Source: Bradyrhizobiaceae bacterium (GTDB taxonomy: Bacteria > Pseudomonadota > Alphaproteobacteria > Rhizobiales > Xanthobacteraceae). From it: a DNA stretch of 64,000 nt. The DNA is taken from the NCBI GenBank assembly GCA_003963145.1, contig RXJJ01000017.1:26380-90379 (forward strand). Reading direction: 5' to 3'. Below are positions 44,194 through 52,344 of the stretch, one piece after another. The position numbers and the translations under genes are program-made. Numbering within the stretch: position 1 is the stretch's first letter; every line of letters begins with the position of its first letter. The notes below the pieces were generated by a model. That model did no database searches. It was not told where the DNA came from and was given only the letters and a program-made list of their open reading frames with translations.

Positions 44194-45117
44194 ATGCAGC
44201 CGCAAACATTCCCAAAACTCGACGCGCTCGAACATGCAGCACGCGGCAAAGGCCGTCTTTCCGTTGCGGTGGCCTATCCCTGCTCAAACGACTCGCTTGC
44301 CGCCGCGCTCGCGGCACGGGACGAAGGAATTATCGATCCCATCCTTGTCGGCCCGCGCCAGCGGATCGAAGCCTGCGCGAACGCTCTTGGCATGAACATT
44401 CGCGATATGCGTTGCGAGGAGACAGAGGACGATCCCGTCATCGCGTCTCGCGCGGCAGTCGCACTTGTCGGCAAAGGCGAGGCAAGCGCCCTGATGAAAG
44501 GTTCGCAGCACACCGATCAGTTGCTCGGCGCGGTGGTATCTCGCGATGCCAACCTGCGGACATCCCGGCGGATGAGCCACGTGTTCTGGTTCGATCTGCC
44601 CGCCTACCACAAGCCGCTGATGCTGACAGATGCGGTGGTCAATATCGCCCCTACCCTGAAGGACAAAATCGATATTCTCGCCAATGCGGTCGATTTCGCC
44701 CACACGATCGGGTTGCCGAAGCCGAAAGTGGCGATGCTGTCGGCGGTTGAGGACGTGAATCCGGATTTGCCATCCAGCATGGATGCCGCGGCACTTTCGA
44801 AAATGGCAGACCGCGGCCAGATCAAGGGCGCGATCGTCGATGGGCCGCTTGCATTCGACAACGCGGTCTCGGCCACTGCGGCAGCGACAAAGAATATCTC
44901 TTCCCCCGTTGCGGGCGATCCCGACATCCTGATGGTGTCGAGTCTCGACGTCGGCAACGCACTTTACAAATCATTTATCTATATGGGCGGCGGCGAATGC
45001 GCGGGTGTCGTGCTCGGCGCACGCGTGCCGATCATCCTCACGAGCCGCGCGGATTCGCGACGCGCGCGCATCGCGTCCTGTGCGCTGGCACAACTCAGCC
45101 TCTCCCGAACTAGTTAA
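44194..45117 (+). CDS. pta: phosphate acetyltransferase (short, sulfonate-pathway type)
   Basis: A 307-residue PTA_PTB family enzyme that turns the acetyl phosphate made by Xsc into acetyl-CoA. It lacks the N-terminal regulatory domains of E. coli Pta (714 residues) and matches the short form found beside xsc in many sulfonate-degrading bacteria. Conserved blocks: ALMKGSQHTDQLLGAVV, the DAVVNIAPTLKDKIDI region and the C-terminal GADILMV-like GDPDILMVSSLDVGNALYKS. GAGGTAGAAA precedes the start. It is co-directional with iclR and divergent from xsc. Confidence 0.93.
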   Translation: MQPQTFPKLDALEHAARGKGRLSVAVAYPCSNDSLAAALAARDEGIIDPILVGPRQRIEACANALGMNIRDMRCEETEDDPVIASRAAVALVGKGEASALMKGSQHTDQLLGAVVSRDANLRTSRRMSHVFWFDLPAYHKPLMLTDAVVNIAPTLKDKIDILANAVDFAHTIGLPKPKVAMLSAVEDVNPDLPSSMDAAALSKMADRGQIKGAIVDGPLAFDNAVSATAAATKNISSPVAGDPDILMVSSLDVGNALYKSFIYMGGGECAGVVLGARVPIILTSRADSRRARIASCALAQLSLSRTS

Positions 45118-45135
45118 AGCATGAGCTTAAAACAA

Positions 45136-45160
45136 AGCGGCCCGGATAATCCGGGCCGCT
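45136..45160. terminator. bidirectional terminator between pta and the MHS transporter gene
   Basis: AGCGGCCCGGA and TCCGGGCCGCT form a perfect 11-bp stem with a TAA loop, flanked by A-rich sequence on the left and GTCGTTATT on the right, between two convergent genes. Confidence 0.75.
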
Positions 45161-45190
45161 GTCGTTATTGTTCAGCTTCCAGGCTTGCCG

Positions 45191-46513
45191 TCAGGCCGCG
45201 ATCGCCTTGGCGACCGGGAGTCCCTGCTCAAGACGGTTTTTTGCCAGCTTGTTAATCCACAGCGCCGACAACGCACTGACCACGCCTGCGAAGACGACAT
45301 AAAGTGCGATCGCCCAGCCAGCGTTTCCGCCATAAGCCGCCACGAGATAAGTCGCGATGATCGGTGTCAGTCCGCTCGCGAAGATTCCCGAGAACTGATA
45401 GACGAAGGAAATGCCTGTGTAGCGTACCTGCGGTCCGAACAGATCGCAGAACAGCGCGGCCTCAGGCCCGTAGATCGACGCATAGAAGATGCCGAACGGG
45501 ATGATGAGCGCTGCCCACACCAGGATCGGCTGGCCGGGGAACGTCATCCAGATCCAGAATGCCGGAAGCGCCGCGAAACTGGTGATGAGCGATCCCCAGA
45601 AATAGGTCTTGGTGCGACCGACCTTGTCCGACACCCGCCCGAAGAACGGGATAAAAACGCACATGATGAGCGCGGCGATACAAACGCCGAGCAAAGCTTC
45701 CGTGCGCGGAATCTTCAACTGCGACGTCAGATAGGCGATCGAAAACACGCCGAAGACGTTGAAGAAAACGCCGTCGATGTAACGCGCGCCCATGCCGGCA
45801 ATGATTTCCTTCGGATATTCGGACATCATCGTAACGAAAGGAACCTTGGCTTCCTTGCGGCTTTCCTTGAGCTTGGCGAACTCCGGAGTCTCCATGATGT
45901 TCACGCGGATGTACAATCCGACGAGGACCAGCACGAAACTCAGGATGAATGCGAGGCGCCAGCCCCATGTCAGGAACTGCTCATTCGTCAGAAGGAATGA
46001 CAGCAGAGCCACGACACCGGCCGCCAAACACAAACCGATCGACAGGCCGATCTGCGGAAAGCTCGCATAGAGTCCGCGCTTCTCCAACGGGGCGTATTCA
46101 TATGTCATCAGCACCGCGCCGCCCCATTCGCCACCGAGGCCGATGCCCTGCAAGACGCGCAGGAAAAGAAGCGAAAGCGGAGCCCATATGCCGATCTGGG
46201 CGTAAGTCGGGACCAAACCGATCAACAGCGTCGAAATGCCCATGATCATCAAGGTGAGAACCAGCATGCTCTTGCGGCCGATACGATCACCGAAATGGCC
46301 AAAGATTACGCCGCCAAGCGGACGGGTAACGAAACCGACAGCGAAGGTGGTGTAAGCCAGCAATGTCGACACCACCGGATCACCGGAGGGGAAATAAAGC
46401 TGATTGAAGACGATGCCGGCAACGACACCGTACAAGAAGAAGTCGTACCATTCGACCGTCGCGCCGATCAGCGACGCGAGAACGACACGTTTAAGAAGTG
46501 GATCCTGTCCCAT
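45191..46513 (-). CDS. MHS family metabolite:proton symporter (possible isethionate permease)
   Basis: A 440-residue major facilitator of the metabolite:H+ symporter subgroup, 12 helices. Landmarks: SLIGATVEWYDFFLYG in helix 1, GHFGDRIGRKSML in loop 2-3 and QGIGLGGEWGGAVL in helix 4. It is 36 bases downstream of the GMC oxidoreductase gene with a GGGAGA site, forming a dehydrogenase-transporter pair. In C. necator H16 isethionate use involves a major facilitator (IseU) with a GMC-type isethionate dehydrogenase (IseJ); the same pairing here suggests isethionate, though MHS carriers also move betaines and dicarboxylates. Confidence 0.88.
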   Translation of the reverse strand: MGQDPLLKRVVLASLIGATVEWYDFFLYGVVAGIVFNQLYFPSGDPVVSTLLAYTTFAVGFVTRPLGGVIFGHFGDRIGRKSMLVLTLMIMGISTLLIGLVPTYAQIGIWAPLSLLFLRVLQGIGLGGEWGGAVLMTYEYAPLEKRGLYASFPQIGLSIGLCLAAGVVALLSFLLTNEQFLTWGWRLAFILSFVLVLVGLYIRVNIMETPEFAKLKESRKEAKVPFVTMMSEYPKEIIAGMGARYIDGVFFNVFGVFSIAYLTSQLKIPRTEALLGVCIAALIMCVFIPFFGRVSDKVGRTKTYFWGSLITSFAALPAFWIWMTFPGQPILVWAALIIPFGIFYASIYGPEAALFCDLFGPQVRYTGISFVYQFSGIFASGLTPIIATYLVAAYGGNAGWAIALYVVFAGVVSALSALWINKLAKNRLEQGLPVAKAIAA

Positions 46514-46549
46514 TTATTTTCTCCCTTTGTCTTTATTGTCGTGACGTGG

Positions 46550-48169
46550 TTATGCAGCGATGGAGTGCTCCTTCGCAGCAGCTAGAATCATGTCCGACGC
46601 CTTTTCAGCGATCATCACCGCCGGCGCATGAGTATTTCCAGAAACGATCGTGGGCATGATCGAACAATCGACGACCCGAAGCCCTTCGATGCCGTGTACG
46701 CGCAATTGCGAATCCGTCACAGCCATCGTGTCCGATCCCATCTTGCAGGTACCGACCGGATGAAAGATCGTCGCGCCGTTTTCGCGCGCGAATTCGAGAA
46801 TCTCGGCGTCCGACTGAACGCCAGCGCCGGGCTTGTACTCGGCCGCGAGATAAGGCTTCAGGGCGTCTGTTGCCGCCAGCCGCCGCGCATACTTGATCGA
46901 TTCCACCGCGCACAGGCGATCGGTCGCGGTGGCGAGATAGTTCGGCCGCATCGACGGCGCTTCCATCGGATCGGCCGATTTGATTTCGACCGTTCCGCGC
47001 GATTCGGGGCGCAACTGACAGACCGAGAAAGTGCAGCCTGACCATGGATGCGGCCTGCCGCCCGCCTGATCCGCCGAGAGCGTTCCGAAATGAAACTGGA
47101 TGTCGGGCGTTTTCGATCCCGGCAATACGCGGGTAAACAGGCCGCCCTGATTGATGCCGATACCGAGCGGGCCCTTGCCGCTGACTAGCCATTTCAGACC
47201 GATTCGCGCCTGGCCGAAAAGCGAGCGCAGATCGTCATTCGTCGTAATCGGTCGCGACACTTTAAACATCAGACGGAATTGCAAATGATCTTGCAAATTC
47301 TGCCCCACGCCCGGCAGATCATGGACCACTTCGATACCGTGACGCCTCAGCAGCGGCGCCGGTCCGATACCGGACAGCTGCAAGAGCTGTGGCGACTGCA
47401 ACGCGCCCGCGGACAGAATGACTTCGCGTCCTGCATGGACTTCCTTCATCGCGCCATTATGCCGGTAGCGCACACCCGTGACCTTGCGGCCATCGAGAAT
47501 AAGACTGGTCGCCTGCGCGTCTGTTTCGACATGCAGATTGGCGCGGTTCTTCGCCGGCCGCAGATAGGCGACCGCTGAGCTGTTGCGCCAGCCGTTGCGT
47601 GTAAAAAGCTGGAAGTAGCCCACACCTTCCTGATGTCCGCCGTTGAAATCATTCGTGCGGGGCACGCCGAGTTCCTCGGCCCCACGGATGATTGCTTCCA
47701 TCAGCTCGCTTTTTTCCTGGATGTCGGACATCCAGAGCGGGCCATCGCCGCCATGGGTCGCGCTCGCGCCGCGGCTGTTGTGCTCAGACTTGATGAAATA
47801 GGGCAGAACGTTTTTCCAGTCCCAGCCAGCATTGCCGAGCTGCGCCCACTGGTCGTAGTCCTCGCGCTGTCCGCGAATGAAGATCAGTCCGTTGATCGAA
47901 CTGGATCCGCCAAGCCCGCGCCCGCGCGGCCAGTAAATCTTGCGATCTTTCATGCTGGCCTCGGGCTCGGTGTAGAAGCCCCAGTTGTAGGCCTTGTGAA
48001 ACATCGTCTTCCCATAACCGATGGGAATGTGAATCCAGAGATAGTTGTCCTTGGGACCTGCTTCGAGCAGCAGCACCTTGTGACGGCCATCTGCGCTCAG
48101 ACGATTGGCAAGCACGCAGCCAGACGAGCCTGCACCCACGACGACGTAATCGTATTCCGTTCGCTCCAC
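46550..48169 (-). CDS. GMC family FAD oxidoreductase (possible isethionate dehydrogenase, IseJ-like)
   Basis: A 539-residue flavoprotein alcohol dehydrogenase. FAD-binding GAGSSGCVLANRL begins at residue 12, the GMC signature 1 PRGRGLGGSSSINGLIFIRGQ near 80-100 and signature 2 SAGALQSPQLLQLSGIGP near 255. Catalytic His470 (IFHPVGTCKMG) and His514 (GNTHAPAVMIAE) are present. Automatic annotation would say choline dehydrogenase; the setting beside xsc, an IclR gene and a transporter favours oxidation of isethionate to sulfoacetaldehyde, as IseJ does in C. necator. It starts with GTG behind GGGGAG. No signal peptide or obvious membrane anchor is seen. Confidence 0.85.
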   Translation of the reverse strand: MERTEYDYVVVGAGSSGCVLANRLSADGRHKVLLLEAGPKDNYLWIHIPIGYGKTMFHKAYNWGFYTEPEASMKDRKIYWPRGRGLGGSSSINGLIFIRGQREDYDQWAQLGNAGWDWKNVLPYFIKSEHNSRGASATHGGDGPLWMSDIQEKSELMEAIIRGAEELGVPRTNDFNGGHQEGVGYFQLFTRNGWRNSSAVAYLRPAKNRANLHVETDAQATSLILDGRKVTGVRYRHNGAMKEVHAGREVILSAGALQSPQLLQLSGIGPAPLLRRHGIEVVHDLPGVGQNLQDHLQFRLMFKVSRPITTNDDLRSLFGQARIGLKWLVSGKGPLGIGINQGGLFTRVLPGSKTPDIQFHFGTLSADQAGGRPHPWSGCTFSVCQLRPESRGTVEIKSADPMEAPSMRPNYLATATDRLCAVESIKYARRLAATDALKPYLAAEYKPGAGVQSDAEILEFARENGATIFHPVGTCKMGSDTMAVTDSQLRVHGIEGLRVVDCSIMPTIVSGNTHAPAVMIAEKASDMILAAAKEHSIAA

Positions 48170-48185
48170 CTTGCGCTCCCCGCTT

Positions 48186-48202
48186 GTCTCATTTATTGAG
48201 AC
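48186..48202. promoter_or_regulatory. IclR-type palindrome upstream of the GMC oxidoreductase gene
   Basis: GTCTCA-TTTAT-TGAGAC is a perfect 17-bp inverted repeat, 17 bases before the GMC start and 83 bases before the divergent IclR gene. Its size and symmetry equal those of the xsc palindrome, but the half-site differs, as expected for a paralogous regulator. Confidence 0.6.
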
Positions 48203-48284
48203 GATTTATCCTGAAGGTTGAACCGTGCAGAAAACTTTGTCAACTTGCGCCGCAACACGCGCGTCTTAACGAGCGAGATGATCC

Positions 48285-49097
48285 ATGACTGAAACCACCT
48301 CGGTCTCCGAACGCGCGCTGCTTTTGCTGGAGATCGTTGCGAAGGCGGAAGAGCCACCGACGCTCAACGATCTTGTCGCGCAGCTTGGATTGCCGAAGGC
48401 AACAACACACCGGTTCATCGTGCTGCTGGAGCAACTCGGTTTCGCGCAGCGGACTCTCGACGGAAGGCGGTACGAGATTGGCCATCGCCTGACGGCGCTC
48501 GCTCTCGATGCCATGCAACATTCATTTCAGCTTGCGCCACGCCGCGCGATTCTGTCGGCGCTGGTCGCCGAGATCGGAGAAACCTGCAACATCACCATGC
48601 TCGAAGGAGATCATCTGATCTATCTCGACCGTGTTGAATCCGACTGGCCACTGCAGTTCCGCCTGAAAGTCGGATCGCGCGTTCCCCTTCACTGCACCGC
48701 AAGCGGAAAACTTTTTCTCGCTCTGGCACCCGATGTTCTCAGCCGCACCCTGCTGAACGCGCGCGCGCTCGAGCGTCACACGCCAGGAACGATCACATCG
48801 CCCGGCGCGCTTGAAAAGGAGCTCGCGAAAATACGCAAGACACGGATCGGCACCGATAACGAGGAGTTCATCGAGGGCATGGCGGCCGCCGCGGTGCCGG
48901 TGATGGATTCCAAAGGACGGATTTGCGCCACCGTCGCCGTTCACGGTCCGACCGGACGGTTGCCGCTTGCGCGCGCGATCGCTCTGGCGCCGGCATTGAA
49001 GAAAGCTGCAAGTGCGATCGAGAAGACGTTTCATTTAATGGAAGATTCGCGGCGTAAAAAATCCGCGCAATTCAACGCGCACGATGTTACAGCCTGA
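48285..49097 (+). CDS. IclR family transcriptional regulator (GMC/MHS associated)
   Basis: A 270-residue IclR protein: winged helix about 8-70 (LLEIVAKAEEPPTLNDLVAQLGLPKATTHRFIVLLEQ) and effector domain about 80-255. YLDRVESDWPLQFRLKVGSRVPLHCTASGKLFLAL is strongly similar to the xsc-linked IclR. A basic tail (SRRKKSAQ) extends past the domain. Divergent from the GMC-MHS operon, whose promoter carries a 17-bp palindrome; the IseR regulator of isethionate clusters is, as I recall, also of IclR type. The YeiH-type exporter gene follows 63 bases downstream on the same strand. Confidence 0.9.
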   Translation: MTETTSVSERALLLLEIVAKAEEPPTLNDLVAQLGLPKATTHRFIVLLEQLGFAQRTLDGRRYEIGHRLTALALDAMQHSFQLAPRRAILSALVAEIGETCNITMLEGDHLIYLDRVESDWPLQFRLKVGSRVPLHCTASGKLFLALAPDVLSRTLLNARALERHTPGTITSPGALEKELAKIRKTRIGTDNEEFIEGMAAAAVPVMDSKGRICATVAVHGPTGRLPLARAIALAPALKKAASAIEKTFHLMEDSRRKKSAQFNAHDVTA

Positions 49098-49160
49098 GCC
49101 GGCCGGTTTTCAAAATGCATCGTCAGATGCGCAAAAAAGTATGGGCGACGGAAGCGACCA

Positions 49161-50204
49161 ATGGTGAATACCGTTAAACGCATACCCCAATTTCTGATTT
49201 CCGTCCTTCCGGGCACTGCCGTATGCATCGTGTTGACACTGATCGCTATCGGCGCACAGATTCTGGAAGAGCGCGCTTTCGAGCACCCCTATATTGAAGC
49301 GCTGGTGATCGCCATTCTTCTCGGCATCGCGGTGCGCAGCGTCTGGCAGCCAGGGCCACTCTGGAAACCGGGTATCAATTTCAGCGCGAAGCTGCTCCTG
49401 GAAATCGCCGTCATGCTGCTTGGCGCCTCGATCAGCCTTGGCGCCATCATGGCTTCGGGCGCGGCGTTGCTGATGGGAATCGTCTTTACCGTTATCCTCG
49501 CTCTGTTGACGAGCTACACCATCAGCCGCCTGCTCGGATTGCCACAGCGCATTTCGATCCTGATCGCCTGCGGCAATTCCATCTGCGGAAATTCCGCCAT
49601 CGCCGCCGTCGCGCCCGTGATCGGCGCAAACGGCGATGAGATTGCTTCGTCCATTGCATTCACTGCGGTGCTCGGCGTCGTTGTCGTACTTGGCCTTCCA
49701 CTCGCCTTCCCGCTTCTCGGCCTCACCGAGACGCAATACGGCACGCTGGCAGGATTGACCGTATATGCCGTGCCGCAAGTATTGGCCGCGACGATTCCGA
49801 TAGGACTGGTGGCGGCGCAGGTTGGCACGTTGGTCAAGCTCGTGCGTGTCCTGATGCTGGGGCCCGTCGTGTTGACGATGTCTCTGCTGCGTTCGCGCAT
49901 TGCAGGCGCCGAAGGCGAAACACCGACCAAGCTCGGACTGTTTCACCTCGTGCCGTGGTTTATCCTCGGGTTTCTCGCGCTCGCCTCCGTGCGCTCGCTC
50001 GGGCTCGTCCCCGATGCCGCGCTTCGTCCCATCACGATGACGGCAGGAATTCTGACCGTCATCTCAATGGCGGCACTCGGGCTCGGGGTCGATATTCGTG
50101 TGGTCGGGCGGATCGGCGGGCGTGTCACATTCGCCGTGACCGCCTCCCTCATCGTGCTGCTTATCGTGAGCATCCTGCTGATCCGGATGCTGGGAATCGC
50201 CTGA
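49161..50204 (+). CDS. YeiH/UPF0324 family membrane protein (putative sulfite exporter)
   Basis: A 347-residue integral membrane protein with about 10-11 helices. The family signature CGNSICGNSAIAAVAPVIGA starts at residue 137. Relatives called TauZ, SuyZ or CuyZ sit next to sulfonate-degradation genes and are proposed to export the sulfite released by Xsc, SuyAB or CuyA. Its place here, between the isethionate-like genes and the sulfite dehydrogenase genes, agrees with that role. Transport direction and substrate are inferred. Confidence 0.88.
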   Translation: MVNTVKRIPQFLISVLPGTAVCIVLTLIAIGAQILEERAFEHPYIEALVIAILLGIAVRSVWQPGPLWKPGINFSAKLLLEIAVMLLGASISLGAIMASGAALLMGIVFTVILALLTSYTISRLLGLPQRISILIACGNSICGNSAIAAVAPVIGANGDEIASSIAFTAVLGVVVVLGLPLAFPLLGLTETQYGTLAGLTVYAVPQVLAATIPIGLVAAQVGTLVKLVRVLMLGPVVLTMSLLRSRIAGAEGETPTKLGLFHLVPWFILGFLALASVRSLGLVPDAALRPITMTAGILTVISMAALGLGVDIRVVGRIGGRVTFAVTASLIVLLIVSILLIRMLGIA

Positions 50205-50353
50205 CATCGACACATCCGGCCCTTTTCCGGGGCCTTTCACCCCCGAAAAGAAGAACATTCCCCCCTGAGGTGGCTGCACCATACGTTTGTACTCCTGAAC
50301 TGGGCAAATATGGTGCCCTGTTTTCTTGAAGGAACGGCCGAAGACGCTTCTAT

Positions 50354-50377
50354 TAAGCACGTAATTACAGGTGCTTA
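50354..50377. repeat. inverted repeat just upstream of a small membrane protein gene
   Basis: TAAGCAC and GTGCTTA are perfect 7-base arms around a 10-base spacer, ending 3 bases before the start codon at 50381. It could be an operator or an RNA hairpin covering the ribosome binding region. Confidence 0.45.
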
Positions 50378-50380
50378 GAC

Positions 50381-50662
50381 ATGACCGATCTGACAGGAAA
50401 CAACTTCTCGTCTTTTACAGGGGCCAGCTTGCCAGCGAACGTATCGTGCATGGCGGAGCCTGAACTCGCCTATTGGGCCGAGCAGAAAACGCTCCGCGCG
50501 AAAGCCGACACGCCGCTCGTTCGTATCGGGGCTTTGGTTTTCTGGGCTGTAGTCGCAGCCCTCGTTTTCACCAGGATTTTCCTGATTGCGCCCGATAAAC
50601 TGCGGCCTGCAGTGCATGCAACAGGCGATGCGAGCTTCGCGTTCCAGGTAACCTCAAAGTAA
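50381..50662 (+). CDS. hypothetical 93-residue single-pass membrane protein
   Basis: I do not recognise a family. The protein has a polar N-terminus of about 46 residues containing one cysteine, one hydrophobic helix at about 47-70 (VRIGALVFWAVVAALVFTRIFLIAP) and a short C-terminal tail that would be periplasmic. Codon use (GC-rich third positions) resembles neighbouring genes, supporting coding. An inverted repeat sits immediately before the start and another straddles the stop. It lies between the exporter gene and the end of sorB on the other strand; any link to sulfite handling is speculative. Confidence 0.6.
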   Translation: MTDLTGNNFSSFTGASLPANVSCMAEPELAYWAEQKTLRAKADTPLVRIGALVFWAVVAALVFTRIFLIAPDKLRPAVHATGDASFAFQVTSK

Positions 50663-50677
50663 TCGAACGCGAAGCTC
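50632..50677. repeat. 13-bp inverted repeat straddling the stop codon of the 93-residue ORF
   Basis: GAGCTTCGCGTTC (50632-50644) and its exact complement GAACGCGAAGCTC (50665-50677) flank a 20-base loop that contains the stop codon. The stem would be strong in RNA and could act as a Rho-independent-like barrier or stabiliser between two convergent genes. Confidence 0.55.
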
Positions 50678-50701
50678 TAGCCTGTCAGGACAAGCCGCTC
50701 G

Positions 50702-51025
50702 TCAGTGAACGGCGACCAGATATTCGACGATTTTGCCGACGTCGGACTGATCGATCGGTGCTCCGTAAACCTTGATCATCTTGTTGACCTCCGCAGTCCA
50801 GAAATCCTGCTTGAATTTCGGACCCTGTGGCTGCGTCTTGATGTAGTCCGCCGAGTGACATGCGGTGCAGTTTGCCTGCACAACCTCCAGATTCGGCCCC
50901 GGCGGGAACTGCACCGTTTCTTCAGGCAGCTTGTAAGCCATTGGCCTTGCCTGCAAGGCTCCAGCCGCAACCACAATCGCGACGGCTCCCGTGACAAGCG
51001 CAATGATTTTCGATGTCTGCATCAT
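50702..51025 (-). CDS. sorB: cytochrome c subunit of sulfite dehydrogenase
   Basis: A 107-residue periplasmic monoheme cytochrome c. Signal peptide about 1-26 (IIALVTGAVAIVVAAGALQA), then the heme site Cys53-Thr-Ala-Cys56-His57 and a late methionine in KMIKVYGA as probable axial ligand. Two adjacent ATGs (51025, 51022) follow the ribosome site GGGAGG. It starts 8 bases after the sulfite dehydrogenase gene, the sorAB arrangement known from Starkeya. It receives electrons from the molybdenum subunit and passes them to the respiratory chain. Confidence 0.9.
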   Translation of the reverse strand: MMQTSKIIALVTGAVAIVVAAGALQARPMAYKLPEETVQFPPGPNLEVVQANCTACHSADYIKTQPQGPKFKQDFWTAEVNKMIKVYGAPIDQSDVGKIVEYLVAVH

Positions 51026-51033
51026 GACCTCCC

Positions 51034-52242
51034 TCAAGCAACCGTCACAGATGTGGTTTCGATCACGTTGCGCATGTAGCCCGACGGATTCCATAGCGGC
51101 TTGTCGGGCTGAACCTTGCCGTCATTCGCGGTGGCACGAACCTTGAGATTGTAAGAGCCCGCGGCAAGCTTCACCGGTAGCGTCCACTCGCGGAACGAAT
51201 ACTTACCGAGATCCTTGCCGAGAGCAGCAGGCATCCACGTCTTGCCATCGTCGGTCGAGACATCGACCTGTTTGATTCCCGATCCGCCGTCGAAGGCGAT
51301 GCCCTTCAAGTTGATCGTGCCAGGCTTCAGCTTGGCACCGTCCTGCACGCTGGTGATGAAGGATCGCACCGAGAAGCGGTTGATCGGCACCGTTGCCTTG
51401 GGCGCGGTCCCGGGGTCGACACAGGCGCACTCATTGTCCGGGATGCGATAGGCCGTCTTCATCCAGAAATTGTCGTACACCGTATCGATCACATTGATCT
51501 CGTTGAGGTGCTTGACCCAGTAGGTGCCGTAATAACCCGGCACGACAAGACGCAGCGGGAATCCGTTAAGATACGGAAGATCCGTACCGTTCATCGAATA
51601 TGCCAGCATCACTTCGCCGTTGCGGGCGACATCGAGGTCGAGCGCCTTGGCAAAATCGGGCGTCGTATCCATGACCGGACCGTCCATGCCGCCGAACACA
51701 ACCTGCTTGGCACCGGCCTGTACACCAGCCTTGTCGAGCACGGTCTTGAGCGGGACGCCCTTCCAGCGCGCATTGCCCATCGCGCCGTTTCCGAGCTGTC
51801 CACCAGCCACGCGCGGCTCAAAAAAGCCGCGGCTGTTGCCAGAGCATTGATTGACAGCGACGATCTCCACCGCCGGCATCTTCTTGATGTCGGCCAGCGA
51901 CAGCGTGATGGGCTTGTCGACCTTGCCCTTGACCGCAACCGTGAACTTGTCCGGATCGATGTCGAGAGGAACGTCCGCAAGATGATAGCGTACAAAGAAC
52001 GCATCGTTCGGCGTGATGACGCCTTCATTGAACACCGACATCGGCGCTTCGAACTGCGGCGGTCTGCTGGTGAGCCCGATCATCGGGCGTTTTTGCGGAT
52101 ACTTGACGAGCGGGCGCCCGCCATTTCCGAAAGGTAGTGTGATTGTTTCTTCTGCGAAGCCCGGCAATGGAAACCCGCCGAGCATCGTGCCGCTTGCAAG
52201 AAGAGCAGCGCCGCCCTGGAGCACAGTGCGTCTGTTCATCAT
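51034..52242 (-). CDS. sorA: sulfite dehydrogenase (cytochrome), molybdopterin subunit
   Basis: A 402-residue sulfite oxidase family enzyme oxidising sulfite to sulfate in the periplasm. A Tat signal opens the protein (MMNRRTVLQGGAALLASGTMLGG...FAEE). The molybdenum-binding Cys133 lies in AVNQCSGNSRGFF; RYHLADVP and the GYYGTYWVKHLNEINV block also belong to the cofactor domain (about 60-290), followed by the Mo-co dimerisation domain (about 300-400). Start chosen at the first of two ATGs behind GGGGAG. With sorB it detoxifies sulfite made by Xsc and gains electrons. A palindrome shared with the xsc promoter lies 86 bases upstream. Confidence 0.94.
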   Translation of the reverse strand: MMNRRTVLQGGAALLASGTMLGGFPLPGFAEETITLPFGNGGRPLVKYPQKRPMIGLTSRPPQFEAPMSVFNEGVITPNDAFFVRYHLADVPLDIDPDKFTVAVKGKVDKPITLSLADIKKMPAVEIVAVNQCSGNSRGFFEPRVAGGQLGNGAMGNARWKGVPLKTVLDKAGVQAGAKQVVFGGMDGPVMDTTPDFAKALDLDVARNGEVMLAYSMNGTDLPYLNGFPLRLVVPGYYGTYWVKHLNEINVIDTVYDNFWMKTAYRIPDNECACVDPGTAPKATVPINRFSVRSFITSVQDGAKLKPGTINLKGIAFDGGSGIKQVDVSTDDGKTWMPAALGKDLGKYSFREWTLPVKLAAGSYNLKVRATANDGKVQPDKPLWNPSGYMRNVIETTSVTVA

Positions 52243-52327
52243 TTTGTTTTCTCCCCGGGGACATATTCCCGTACAGGAATTAGACGCATGACACAGATAA
52301 TTATTCCAGAAATTTTTATTTCGGATC

Positions 52328-52344
52328 ATTCCGCAAAATGGAAT
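52328..52344. promoter_or_regulatory. IclR-type palindrome upstream of sorA
   Basis: ATTCC-GCAAAAT-GGAAT has the same arms and the same 7-base spacing as the palindrome between xsc and iclR at 43385. It lies 86-102 bases upstream of the sorA start. The rest of the stretch from 52345 to 52509 shows no gene or clear structure. Confidence 0.55.

Noticed and set aside
46550..48169. GMC oxidoreductase as choline dehydrogenase BetA
   Set aside because: No betB, betI or choline transporter is nearby; the xsc, IclR and transporter neighbourhood fits isethionate better. The GMC fold alone cannot exclude another alcohol.
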